From Amphiura filiformis (lineage: Eukaryota > Echinodermata > Ophiuroidea > Amphilepidida > Amphiuridae): DNA of 64,000 nucleotides. A program made the translations under genes and the position numbers. Location: NCBI RefSeq assembly GCF_039555335.1, contig NW_027305501.1, forward strand, positions 1,096,740 to 1,160,739, read 5' to 3'. Below, in pieces: positions 23,987 to 35,745 of the stretch (position 1 is the stretch's first letter; every line of letters starts with the position of its first letter). The notes beneath the pieces are model-generated. The model did not search any database and was not told where the DNA came from. It saw nothing but the letters and a program-made list of their open reading frames with translations.

Positions 23987-26054
23987 GTCAATCACAACAT
24001 TATGCCTTATATTATTATCAAGCATGAATCACATGGTTTTATTTAAAACAAATCATATTGACTATAAAAACGAATGAAAACAGTCGACTCTCAACACGCG
24101 ATATTCAAAATTCCCGCGCCGAAATTGTCTAGTGCAATGACGTCATGGTTATTCATGCTGATTGTTGCCAGCCTTCATTGTATTTATGGGATGTCATTGT
24201 ACTGGATAATTTTAGCGCACGGGAATTTTGAATATTAGAGAGATTGCGGAGAGGCGTTCACGGGAAACGCCATACGGGTTACGGATTTCTGCATTTTGCG
24301 GTAGAACGTCATAGTCCCGTTCACATCCAAACTAGCCTCCTACACAGCCAGTTTGTGTCGGTCCTAACGCTCGTCGTTCCTAGTATGTTCGTGATAGCCA
24401 CATAGGGTCTGAACCAAGACTACGTGTAAACGCAATTGCAGTCATGATGGCGCTATGCTGAGACAAATAATCTAAAGGTAATACGAAGCACCCATTGATT
24501 CACCTTGGGTGCATCGAACCAGAGAAGATTATCTTCTTTCATCGAACTACTTTCCTCGGTATTGATATGTAAATACGACTGGCTGTATCTATAATGCTCT
24601 AAGCATTCAGTCCAGATTAGCGATATTTGAGTTTTGCGGGCTATTGGAAAATGAGTATAGGCCTATTCGCCACTTGCACGGTTCCGCCATTATGCACTAT
24701 ATGCGGGAGAGCCTCGAACTGGCAGCATACATGAAAGGAAGAATTACGTAACCTTACACAGAATGTTATATGTCTGGTTCAATTCCCACTCATCTATGCT
24801 GCCAGTTCGAGGCTCTCCCCGCACATAGTGCATAATGGCGAAACCGTGCAAGTGGCGAATATGTTCAAACGTGTATGCTATTTGTCTAAATAATCTAAAC
24901 AGAGTTTGGTGTTGGATGCCTGGGAAGTCTTGGTGTATATTATTCGAATAACAAGAAACAAACTCCATTATCATATAAATAATACCCTGTTTACTTTCTA
25001 AAGCAAAATGAAAATAGATAATCTAATATGACTAGTTCGATTACTACCCAGCAAACACAAATATATTACAGAAAACGTTAAATGTCGGGTTAAAGGTTAT
25101 GTGAGGGTCAAGGGCATTAAAAAAGTTTTAATAACATTCAAAAAACCCTTTGTTCTAAACTTGCTGATAAACGTTCTAACACAATAGACACTTAAATATG
25201 TTTGCCAAATGATATTTTACTATAGCATTTCGAATTTTGGCTTAAAATGTTGTTGTATTATTTTTTCAGTATAACACGAGTTTTCATGATTTTTATATAA
25301 ACATGCATCGATATGTTATCAAAACGTTTTAACAAAAACCAAAAACACATGCATTATCATGTTTTAAAAACATTTTGGAGTTTGCTGAATAGTATCCATA
25401 AGCAAAACACTTTGACAGCTGTTTAATGCACAACGAAAAAGCAAGGCGAAAAATAGCGTTGCACGAACTTCTGTTCCCCGTCCCAAACAGACAATTATAC
25501 CTCATTTATGCCGTAACACGACACAATCTTGCCTAAAACGCCTCTTCGCAAGCTGATTTTTGGACGGCATTTTCCACACACAAATGAATAGGCAATCTGC
25601 CCGTTCGAATTCGCGTCGAAAAAAATCGAAACTTGTTCACTTCTTCTTGTCTATACGAGATCAAATTTTAACCCCCAAAATGGATTTTATTACATGTCGG
25701 ACTCTACTTGTTCTATTAGGATACTTTGATTCGTTTCATAACATGATAAACATAACATTTTTCTGCATTTTATAATGCGTTTTTTTGTCATTTTGGAACG
25801 TCATTTTTTGCTACCAACCGCAACGTAATCGCCTTACGGTAATTCCACGATTGACCAATTCACAATAGATTTCACCCTCTAGAGGGCATAATAACCGATT
25901 TTCGACTAATGTAGCTTGCTGTTCGCGTTCCCGTGTCACGTTTCACGTAAATTTCGCAATCTCTCTATTGCGTGTTGAAAGACGGCTGTATTAATTCGTT
26001 TTTATGGTCAACATGAGTTTGTCTTAAATAAAACCACGTGATTCGTGATTGACA
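23987..26054. mobile_element. 2-kb element with TIRs of about 80 bp, left arm only
   Basis: Ends contain matching inverted blocks: GAATCACATGGTTTTATTTA (near 24,030) and its complement (near 26,040), continuing through AAAAACGAAT and CAACACGC. The right arm near 35.89 kb lacks it. No transposase is visible in six frames. A strong hairpin occupies 24,663-24,866, and a CCCAGCAAACACAAAT block starts near 25,048. The exact target duplication is unclear because flanks have diverged. Confidence 0.75.
24663..24866. repeat. Hairpin with arms of about 68 bp
   Basis: 24,663-24,733 and 24,795-24,866 are near-perfect inverted copies, starting TTCGCCACTTGCACGGTT and ending CGAACTGGCAGCAT, separated by about 60 bp. 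It lies inside the 2-kb element. Confidence 0.9.
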
Positions 26055-26249
26055 GTTAGTTTTCTAACATATAAAGTATAATTCTAATACCTTTGAAAAC
26101 AACATGATGGCATCTAATTTGTTAACTTATTAACTTTATTCAGTGTCGTCATGATCCTATGCACTCTCTTGGGCGAATAGTAGTAAGTATCCGTTCGTGA
26201 CGCGTGTTTATTTTATATGCAACCATAATGGGCCGCAAGACACTAAAAC

Positions 26250-26305
26250 CTGATCCTAACCCTAACCCTAACTTACCCTAAACACTAACCCTAAGGGTTG
26301 GTGGT
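26250..26305. repeat. Telomere-like CCCTAA tract (left arm)
   Basis: A short degenerate run of CCTAACCCTAACCCTAA. Its mirror is at about 35,697-35,742 as TTAGGGTTAGGG. Too short and internal to be a telomere. Confidence 0.8.
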
Positions 26306-26574
26306 GTTGCGGGCCATTATGGTGTCAGAAAGAAATTAAGCGCAGGGGACTGGTTTTTGACATGATCAAAAACTTCCGCATGTCGCCTCCGTGAAAGACG
26401 CATGACCTCACGGTTCGCTTGTTTGTCCAATTCGATATTCCAAATGACAGTAAAACTTGATTTTAGTGTTTCGTCAAATCCCAAGTGGCTAGGCCAAAAT
26501 TATACACCAAAACAGACGAAAAATGTTCAAAGTTAGCCCAATTGAATAAGTTACCTTACAAGAATTGCTTGAAG

Positions 26575-26860
26575 CCATATTTTACCATTTCCTCTTTGCT
26601 ATTAAAGGAGGACGATCTCAATATTGTCTTTTTTCAAACTTCTGATTTTTGCATATTTTTTAGAAACATACCCTGCAAAAATCAAGGCTCGTTGTTGAAG
26701 TTGTTTAGTATTGTTACAAAATTTTAGTGATCGAACTAATAGTCGAACGTGTACATGGTGTACGCGATGTATATAACACTGTACATGCTATGCGTGCCAT
26801 AAGGTCATAACACATTTGACCGACCTCAGTCACGATCGACAGAGTCATACGTATTGGCGA
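26575..26860 (-). mobile_element. Diverged MITE family 1 copy at inner end of left arm
   Basis: In reverse complement it shares blocks with 8480-8777: GTCGCCAATACGTA, CTTGATTTTTGCAGGGTAT and an ATATGGCT-like end. The inner boundary of the palindrome falls within it, at a GGTATGTTT that in the right arm is the exon 2 splice donor of copy C. Confidence 0.6.
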
Positions 26861-27701
26861 CACAAGAGGCGGAAATAGGGTAAATTCAAATGCCAAAATT
26901 CACTTTCATTTGGGGCTAAAATAGTTCCAGTCAAAGCGCCATAGAATATGCTCGCCTCTCTCAATTTAAATGCTTCCGCCGCCACTGATTGGCGACATAT
27001 GTGATATTTCCGAGTTCCGACTGATTTTGCTTGATCGCATCACATATGCGCTGGAATTAAAGACAAAAATAGCCCACGATGATGTGCGTTTAGAGAGTTG
27101 GGGAAAATCATGATTCGTCCATGCAATGTCGATCAATATTAGCAACATAGTAGTATTTTTAAAGAAAAATATCCGATTTTTAAAATTGTATTGATTTGAA
27201 TTCAGCGCGAAGATAATGGCGGGTTTTAGATGTCATAATGCTGGCGTAATAACCATATAATAATTGTTGAGACGTAACTTTAGTACATCTTGTACCTCTA
27301 ATACCATCAACAATAGTCAAGATATCAAAACTTTCTTATCATTTTCATATTTAATTACCATCAACTACAATTATTTTTACATGTATACTAATAAAACGCC
27401 ATTAGAATACATATACTAGTATTTGATTCCCGATTCATCAAGTCTGTTTCCATGTCCAAAACGCATCCAGTCTCCTCTCTGGATCAGACGCATCTCTTTT
27501 TAAATGGATTTTTATTTTCTCTGATTTATGTCATTTTATAACAGTTTATCAACTTCAGACAATTGTTTCACGCTGATGTCAAGTTGTCTTATTTATAGAC
27601 AAAGTTAAATATTTACCTGAACTTGAACCGATTTATAATTGCAGGGCTTTTCCGTTCAAAACCCACACTATACCCTTGTGTCAGATGTTTGAAATATCTT
27701 C

Positions 27702-27828
27702 GACAGGGGGAGTATGAATTTCAAATGGAATGAACACATTAGGCAGCTCCATTTGCTAGAGGGTGCATGAAATTCAAATGGAGCTGCCTAATGTGTTCAT
27801 TACATTTGAAATTCATACTCCCCCTGTG
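27702..27828. repeat. Hairpin with arms of about 52 bp
   Basis: GACAGGGGGAGTATGAATTT at 27,702 and its complement ending near 27,827 pair through about 52 bp, with a spacer of about 21 bp. It lies in the palindrome spacer. Related to the GGGAGTATG repeats at 419-957. Confidence 0.9.
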
Positions 27829-28349
27829 GCAGATATTTCCAAAATCATCCGCAGGGGTAGTGAGGATTTTAAATGGAATTGCCCAATTTACAGTCCCTGA
27901 CTGTTTAGCAGTATCCATGGTATCGGCCCAGATAAAGGTGTTTGGGGTAATGGCCACAATATACAAAACCCTTATAATACTAACACCATCTACCAATATA
28001 TTTTTCACCACTACAACACCACGCTTTTTTATTATTAAAGTGTCCTACTTTTTTTTTCTTTTTTTTTATTTCAATGTTTATAATTTTTATTCATTTCAGC
28101 AAACAAATCAACAACAAATCACAAAAAAAGCAGCAAGAATTAGAAATATTAGTAATACAAAATTATGCAGTCACACTATACATTCTAAGTTTACATAATA
28201 AAATAACCATATCAGTCCCGATTCCCGAAAGAAATAATACAGTTACACATTACTAAACAATACAAGCTAAAACTGAAACTAATATCATTAGATGCCAAAT
28301 CTCCATTTACGAAAGTGGCAAGAGAGTAAAATTGTCCCACTTAACTTAA

Positions 28350-28694
28350 GAATACTACACCCTGCCCAATTTTGTGCCTATTTTTGCATTTTTCTCAAAA
28401 ATTATAGCGCATTGGGGACAAGTAAGATATGTATATTATAGGGGCAAGGAATACAACTACTGCACTGGAAATTTTATTTCAGCACAGGCAATAGTTGTGG
28501 AGTTACAGTCAAAAATGAGGGAAAACCAATATTTGATCAATAAATCAATAACTACTTGCCTTGAGTAGCTAAATTTTCAGTGCAGTAGTTGTAGTCTTTG
28601 CTCCTATAATATACATATCTTACCTGTAACCAATGAGCTATAATTTTGAGAAAAATGCAAAAATAGGCATAAATTGGCCAGGGTGTAGTACCCC
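28350..28694. mobile_element. TTAA-flanked palindromic MITE, family 2 (copy a)
   Basis: Ends contain ACTACACCCTGCCCAATTT and its complement ending GGGTGTAGTACCCC. TTAA lies on both sides (28346-28349, 28695-28698). The arms pair over most of the length. Same family at 47,054-47,403 and 34,537-34,793. Confidence 0.85.
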
Positions 28695-28959
28695 TTAACA
28701 CTAATACTTTTACATAGAAGCTTTAAAATATTAAATAATGTTAATCATTTGATTTGATAAAGGTCTATGATGATAAAGTTTATTTAAAGTTATATTATCT
28801 TGCAAAAATATAGTGCGTATTGCCTACATTGCAAGGATCAAAAGCTCTTTGTTGCATGTGTGGTGCAGGAGCATAATATGACTCACCCATAGGCAAAAGA
28901 CAATCCAAACCAAATACAAGGTAAAGCGCCTCAGGGAGCCTTAGGGCGCCTTTTAATTA

Positions 28960-29043
28960 CAATAAACACGTGATCAAACGTGCATAAAACCAGTTCAATA
29001 CTACCCATGCACCGAAACAGTTACTATAATTTCACTAAGAAGA
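28960..29043 (+). promoter_or_regulatory. Candidate promoter of arylsulfatase copy C
   Basis: Upstream of the ATG at 29044 are an E-box CACGTG (28967-28972) and a TATA-like CATAAAA (28983-28989). This is position and motif evidence only. Confidence 0.35.
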
Positions 29044-29320
29044 ATGGATGCAGACAAAATCGGTACGGTGTTGCTCCTGTGTATTACACTTCCAGTTGTC
29101 AAAGCTAGTAAATCCTCTCCAGAATCTGAGTGCGGGGCACCTAGACCAAACATAATACTTTTCAATGCTGATGATATGGGATATGCGGATATAGCTTCTT
29201 ATGGACATCCTTCACAGGAGTGGGGTCCCATCGATGATATGGCGATACAAGGAATGCGATTCACAAATTTTTACGCACCTTCTTCAACTTGTACTCCAAG
29301 TCGAGCAGGTCTTCTGACAG

Positions 29321-31355
29321 GTGAGTTCCAACCCGAACACGGGGTTATTTTTTACGTAATTTGAAACAAAGGAGATGGATAAAATTAAAAACAAAAGAGA
29401 TAATTTGTTCACTCGGGACGTATTTTTAGCACTGTGCATTTGTGGGTATTTCATGTCATGTCATATAGAAAAGACGAAAAATAAACAAACTGGTGTTAAC
29501 CCTGGCCCTGAATTATGAAGAGGCTTTGTGCCTCATTAATGATGGCTATATTTTATTTATCATGTTTATAAAGAACATTTTAGAAATTTATATTGAATCA
29601 AAATAATTAAAAAAATATATCCCTACCTAGATCTTGATATCTATAGTTTTTAAAAATCAATAAAATAAAATATTGCTGAAGAACTGAATATTTTGTTAGT
29701 AACGCAGCCATTGTAAATACACTTAGCTTCAGAACTAATAAATGTATTCGCAATAATAAAACGATGATTTATTTACGCGCATCAAAATTCAGATTTTGGC
29801 ACCTTTGTCAATGTTAATATAGATGTGCTAACATAGCCTGCTAGCGGTTCAGCCGAAAGCTGTGTATTAAGACAAAATATAAAGGCATTTACATGTAATC
29901 TGTAATTTATATACTGTCAGTAAGCTTCCGTAGGTTATATATATTAGCTACATGTATTTGAATGGGGTTTCAGCTTCGTCAATACTGCTATTTTCTTTGT
30001 TTTTGCCAAATTTTCATTTAAAAATACCAAATGACAGTTTGAATGACTTATCCTTGACTTTTAAGCAATTTTAAAACAATTTTTTATTTTTTCACACTTG
30101 CGCTGGGATCACTGAACATGCTGAATGGGTCTTAACATTTTTCTCCTCCGCATTTAAACTATATGACCTCTGCCATTGTTTACAGGACCAGCAACATTGT
30201 ATATAGTAGTCATGCAAAGTACGTATTTTTTTCGTAAATTTCCATGGCTATTATACACACCTTCCGATTTTTTTGTACTAAAAATCACACATATCACAAA
30301 ACTAAGCGACTTTCCATAGGACTAAGGTCGTCTCGCAATGCACCAGCACCTCTCTGCAGAAAAACTGTCCTGGGAAAGGACAGCAGCGTCACAGCAACGG
30401 AAATTGGCCCTTTTTTACTTCAACAAGAAGGGGCTTTTAGAAGAAAAAAGTCACTGCACGTTTATACCAACAGTGCTCAAAGTAAAGTTTATCAATCTAA
30501 TGATATGCACTTAAAGTTAAAAATTGATTCATGTCTGGTTCACTAATCATGTATTTCCATAATTCATTTAATTGACTCCGGGAATTGACTTGTCAATATT
30601 TTTTTTAATTACATACAGCTCCATGAAAGTAAGTACACACTGGAATCATAAAAGTTTATGGTATTGATGGTATTGATATGCAAAAACGAATACAAACTCT
30701 GCAAAAATGCATAAAATGCACACAGGTGCCTACAATTGCACGAAATTAATATCTGTAAAATGTAATAAACAATTTAAGAAAATCCTTTTGATTTACTTAG
30801 AAGGGTAGGTTTCATAATTGAATTGCTATTTTTGATAACTCCATAAAAGTACACAGAACCTCTTTATTAAAATAATGTTGGGGAAACAATGATTTGTTGT
30901 ACCTCAAAATAAAAGGGGTAAAGGTTTTGGGCATGTCGAAGGGGGAGGGGCATTTATTTGGCATGGCCAAAGGGGGCAAGCGATTTGTGGCAGACCATTT
31001 TGAGAATTCGCCACCCCAGGGGCAAACATGATTATTGCACAGTCCCTTATATATTGACCATTTAAAGTTTGCAAATTGGGAACCCAAAAATTTGGCATGT
31101 GCATAGGGGGGGGGGGGTGGGCAAAGATTTTTTGGCAGGCCGAGAGGGGGGAAGCAAGAGGGCACGTCATTTGAAAATTTTACCCGGGGTGCTCATAATA
31201 ACAGGCCCTTATCAAGGTATTAGTATGTTTGGATATTTACTATGCATGCATTTTAACAACCCCACTTTTTCTCTGGGTCGAAATATGTATAGAATATTAG
31301 AATGTAAACATATGTAAGCTTGTTTGACCTTACATTCGAGTAAAATTTTGGTTAT
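29321..31355 (+). other. Intron 1 of copy C, first part
   Basis: Long AT-rich intron. It has G-rich low-complexity sequence at about 30,930-31,170, including an 11-base G run near 31,107. No second gene is supported. Confidence 0.5.
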
Positions 31356-31359
31356 TTAA

Positions 31360-32007
31360 GGATGGAGTATGAACGTTTGGACAGTATTTATTGTGGGACA
31401 TTAGAGCACATCAGACATATCGAATTGCATTCTGAATACGAAGAATGTCCTTCTGATATCAAATAATTTAGATTTTTGAAATTCGCAATGTAATACACAT
31501 TTTATGGCAAATAATTAAAATTGATAGTTTTGATATTTAACAGTACTCGAAGTAAACTTTATAAATCTGATGATTTATACTTAAAGTGTATGTAGGTGGG
31601 ATGAAAAGCCGACGATCAATTGAAAATCTTGACCTTTCGTATTGAAGTTTTTTTCCCAAAACATCAAAAAATATTAGGTCTTCAGGGAAAAAAATCCATA
31701 TCTTCAGTATGAAAGGTCAAAATTTTCAATTGATCGTCGGCTTTTCCTCCCAGCTACATACACTTTAAGAATATAGCATTATTAGATTTATAAAATTTAC
31801 TTCAAGAACTGTTATATATCAAAAATGTGAAAAATATTAAATTTTAATAATTTGTCATAAAATTTGTATTATATCGTGAATATCAAAATTATTTGATATT
31901 ATAGAAAGACATTCTTCGTATTCAGAATGCAATTCGATATGTCTGATGTGCTCTCATGTCCCACAAAAAATACTGTCGAAACGCTCAAGACGCTCATTCC
32001 AGATCCC
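31360..32007. mobile_element. TTAA-flanked palindromic element, family 4, in intron 1
   Basis: TTAA lies at 31356-31359 and 32008-32011. Long inverted arms share TTGTGGGACATTAGAGCACA-like, CAGACATATCGAATTGCATT and GACGATCAATTGAAAAT-like blocks or complements. About 650 bp, non-coding. Confidence 0.85.
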
Positions 32008-32011
32008 TTAA

Positions 32012-33057
32012 AAGGTTTTCCTGTACATAAATTGCTATCACTCGGAACGCTCACTGACCACCCTCTATTGTTATGCGTAGTCGTGCTGGAAGTCGATGAT
32101 ACATGTTGAAATGAAACCAACAGTTTTGACAGAATTTCCGTTTTGATTTTCACTTCAGACTGCTGAAATGTCCAACGCAGTACTTGTATTTCGAAAGCAA
32201 ACAGCAGATATAATAGATATTTATATTGTGGCTTGGAGGATCATTCATCTATGGGCCATGGGTATATTTACGCGTTGATTTTGAAAAAAAACACCAAAAC
32301 AATCGGAAGTGGAGAATGATGTGGTTTTCGCAATTTCTGCAAAATACGACGTGACGCGTAATACTTTGCATAGTGATTTTTTGTATGATTATGCGCTTTA
32401 CATAATGTATTTTTTCTGGAGCTCAACATCTTCAGGCATGTAAATATTGTGATGTGCCCTGAGTAATTTAATTTGATGATTTATCTTTGTTTACAAAATT
32501 ACATGAGTGATGACATTTTGGGGGATTTCCCCTCTCAAATTGAGCAAAACAAGTTGAATCATATCTAATTTAGAATATTTGGAAACCCCCCTGAGGATGT
32601 AAAGAGAAGATGATGTCACGGGATTCCCCTCAGGAAGTGATGTAATGAGAAAGGTTAATGCTATAATTAAGGCTTGGGAATTTCCACATTTGGCTATTAA
32701 TATTTGGGATTTCCCCCTGCTTGATATATAAGAAAATGTAAACACAATTATTGACACAGTTGATAGTGTTGATCTGGGCTATGCTTACAGTCCAATTCCT
32801 TGAAAGAAAGGAAATTACAAACCAGAAATATTTTATGTAGTCAAAGTACTACTATTTACCAGTGTTGTCGGAGAAGATCTAGAATACGTCAAAGAACGTT
32901 ATTCTTCCAAGAAAGGAAATATATTCTTCTGTCGACTTGCTGAAGTCTGGTATTTTGATTCAACGCAACTGTCAAAATAAGTGGGGACAGCTGCATCGCA
33001 GTCCTGCTTCCTGAAGATATTGTGTGAAAGGAGGAAATAGCACCAAATTTGGAGAAA
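32012..33057. other. Intron 1 of copy C, middle
   Basis: No gene recognised. The block near 32,930 (TCGACTTGCTGAAGTCTGGT) resembles 21,240 in copy B intron, so dispersed repeat material is present. Confidence 0.45.
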
Positions 33058-33190
33058 GCAGCGCAAGGAGTTAAATTTGGAGAACTGCGCAAGGAGTTTA
33101 GCATAGGAGAACGGCGCAAGGAGTTTAGCATAGGAGGATGGCGCAAGGAGTTTAGTATAGGATAATTGCGCAAGGAGTTGTAAACGTGTT
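33058..33190. repeat. Short tandem repeat, about 30-bp unit
   Basis: GCGCAAGGAGTTTAGCATAG-type units repeat about five times, each starting GCGCAAGGAGTT. Read on the minus strand it gives repeated LNSLRR-type peptides, which are an artefact of the repeat. Confidence 0.85.
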
Positions 33191-34073
33191 TGGAGAACAC
33201 CATTTTCGTGTAAGGATTTTATACGCAAGGAGTTATCAATGCAAGTGTACAAAGGACTTCGCTGATTGTCGCAGGACAAGTGAATAGGGATATATTACAT
33301 CAGTCGTCCAGAACATTACAAGAACTTTATGATCACCAAGAAGAAGAATGCTGGCTAAGTACAAAATAGATAAAGAGTGATTATATTTGATTAATGTATA
33401 TGTGCATTTGTAGTCATTATATTGTACCAAACGAAACTTGCTTTCAATTAAAGACTTAGATTTTGTTAGCTTAAACGAACAGTGTATTTGTGTTGTGCAT
33501 TCGTGTGAGTTCGGGTAAAAGGTGATTTTGGCCTTGAGTCAAGTACGACTCGTAACAAAATACACGTACACAATATTGCTGGGATTTATGTTTATGATGC
33601 TGAAATTAACTAAACAAATGCAGAAATAGAGACAGAATTTATGAGTAATTCACGATTTTCAGCGTTTATATCGCAGCTAAACATTTATATAAAACAACAT
33701 ATTTTTAATATTATAAACCAAAATGTGATATAAAAAAAAAAAAAAAAAACCCAGATTTTTGGGTCGGTCGATAAGGGCAAGTCAACTTATTTATTAAAGC
33801 CTTATTTCTCTCGACCTTTGTGGGAACTCCAATCATGTACCTCTCTACTGCCCTTACCTCTTGTGTTATTATTCCAAAGTTTTGATAAAGACATAATAAA
33901 TGCGAGGATCACAAAGATCTCATGCCTGAGAAAATGCATAATCATAAGAAGCTCGGGCGCGTGAACTTCACTTTTTCATTTAAAGATAAAAAATAATAAT
34001 ATTTAATGGCTTATTTTGGTGTGGTACAAGAATTATTACACTCGATGGTGAAATATTTGTGTTTCACAATTAA

Positions 34074-34532
34074 AGCCATATTATAACATTATCATACAAA
34101 ATGATTAGCATTTCTTTGCCATAAAATGTTAGTTTTTACTGTCAGATATATCCCCTTTTATTTTTGAGCCGAACAACTACGGCAAAGCAAAGAAAATTGG
34201 AATTTACTACCAGCGCGTATGTCGCCAATACGTACCACTCCTTCGGTCATGTTATGGTACGACCCTTTGTTGTGTAGATCACCGTCCCGCACGCCGTGTA
34301 CGTACTGTGTGTTATGAACATCGTGTATGTGTTCGATTAATAATTCCATCGTAATAATAAGACGCCGGTTCCGGCGCTTTATTCAAAATCTCGGATTTTG
34401 ACAAAACTACAGCACCTAGAGTCTTGACATTTGCAGGGTATATTGGTTAAATAAAGTACCATATAATCGTGTAAAAATGAATTTTAAAAAATCAGTGAGG
34501 GCGTCCTCAACAGCGAATGTTATAATATGGCT
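34074..34532 (+). mobile_element. TTAA-flanked MITE, family 1 (copy b)
   Basis: Ends AGCCATATTATAACATT and AATGTTATAATATGGCT, with TTAA at 34070-34073 and 34533-34536. Closely similar to 8330-8777 and in the same orientation. It abuts a family 2 element, sharing one TTAA. Confidence 0.88.
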
Positions 34533-34536
34533 TTAA

Positions 34537-34793
34537 GGTGGTACTCCCGGGTGGTACTACACCCCCTGATAATGTTGTGACTAATTTTGCATTTTTCTAA
34601 ATGAGGTACATTCTAGTGGTATCTCTTTTCTTACCATATATAATGTACCGCTTGTCTCGAGTCACTGAAATTCCAATGTAGCAACTGGATTCCTTGTCCC
34701 TATAATATACATAACATTTGTTACCAGTGTGTTATTATTTTGTGAGAAAAATCCAAAAACAGTCACAAATTTGTCAAGGGGTGTAGTACCACC
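34537..34793. mobile_element. TTAA-flanked MITE, family 2 (copy b)
   Basis: Ends GGTGGTACTCCC and GTAGTACCACC, flanked by TTAA (34533-34536 and 34794-34797). Internal sequence resembles 28,350-28,694. It directly follows a family 1 MITE and directly precedes the block holding exon 2 of copy C. Confidence 0.8.
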
Positions 34794-35062
34794 TTAAAGC
34801 CAATCAGTTATAAATATTGCAAACACTACGTTTTAACATGCAGGAAGAATGCCACAACGCAGTGGTGTATATGGTGAAGGCAGAGTGTTCTTTCCATCTT
34901 CTACCAACGGTTTGCCTCGGGAGGACGTAACCATGGCAGAGGCCTTGAAAGACGAAGGTTATGCTACAGGCTTCGTTGGCAAATGGCATTTGGGTATGTT
35001 TGAAAAACATTGAGATCATCCTCCTCAGCAAATGTTACAACATGGCTTTAAGTAATTCTTAA

Positions 35063-35407
35063 GGTTAGCAACTATTTTAAACTGCTGCGATCTGGTAGTT
35101 CACACCATCTTGGTAATGGTAGTTTGGCATTGATCATTAATAGCGAATGTGTAGAAAAATTCAAATATCACAGAATATACTTGTGTAGGTCTTGTGGTTC
35201 TTGAGTTAAGTTGTAAAGAGGGCTGGAACAACAACACTTTTGTAAAACGTACATTACTCATTAACACAATAAATCAAGCAAGTGTTCATAGTGTATGATT
35301 TGTAGAATAAACTTTTGCAAAACATCAAAGTGTTATTTAAAAAAAATTGATTTAGATATTGAAAATCGATATTTTGGCTGCTTTGACCAACAATACCGCG
35401 TCTACCC
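35063..35407. mobile_element. TTAA-type element, family 3 (copy a), in intron 2 of copy C
   Basis: It begins GGTTAGCAAC after TTAA (35059-35062) and ends CGCGTCTACCC before TTAG. It matches 49,329-49,695 in reverse complement. The left arm has the joined flanks (near 26,555), so it is absent there. Confidence 0.8.
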
Positions 35408-35696
35408 TTAGGTAACTTATATTAATTGGGCTAACTTTGAACCTTTTTTGGCTGTTTTGGTGTCTACTTTTCGCTTAGCCCCTTGGTATTTGACGAAAAA
35501 CTAAAATCAAGTTTCACTGTCACTTGGAATATCGAATCGGACAAACAAACGACCCGTGAGCTTATGCGTCCTTCGTGGAGGGGATATGAAGTTTTTGATG
35601 TGGTCATCATGTACGTTTTAGGTGGTTTCAAAAACCGTCCCACGCGCTTAATTTCTTTCTGAAACTATAATGGGCAGCAATATCACCAATCGTTTG

Positions 35697-35745
35697 GGTT
35701 AGGGTTTAGGTAAGTTAGGGTTAGGGTTAGGATTAGTTTTATTGT
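35697..35745. repeat. Telomere-like TTAGGG tract (right arm)
   Basis: Mirror of the tract at 26,250-26,305; short and degenerate. Confidence 0.8.

Larger units (their letters stand above)
8180..26690. repeat. Left arm of a giant imperfect inverted duplication
   Basis: Read in reverse complement, this arm matches about 34,993-61,829 in order. Anchor pairs: the TTCTTGGTGCTTCTTTCCAA block near 8820 and its complement near 61,620; GT31 exon 11404-12336 and 50695-51627; a dead ORF 12786-12986 and 49040-49240; the MITE 16093-16264 and 44054-44225; MITE 18220-18554 and 41043-41380; arylsulfatase exon 5 21769-21933 and 37548-37712; telomere-like tract 26.25 kb and 35.70 kb. The sum of paired coordinates shifts in steps, and each step is explained by an insertion found in one arm only. 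Confidence 0.92.

Noticed and set aside
26250-26305. Possible telomere
   Set aside because: Only a few degenerate units, internal, and mirrored in the other arm as part of an intron.
27767-28198. 143-codon plus-strand frame
   Set aside because: Starts within a hairpin and runs into low-complexity T-rich sequence; no domain or splice support.
33058-33190. CRISPR-like spacing of repeats
   Set aside because: Units are contiguous without unique spacers and the window is eukaryotic.
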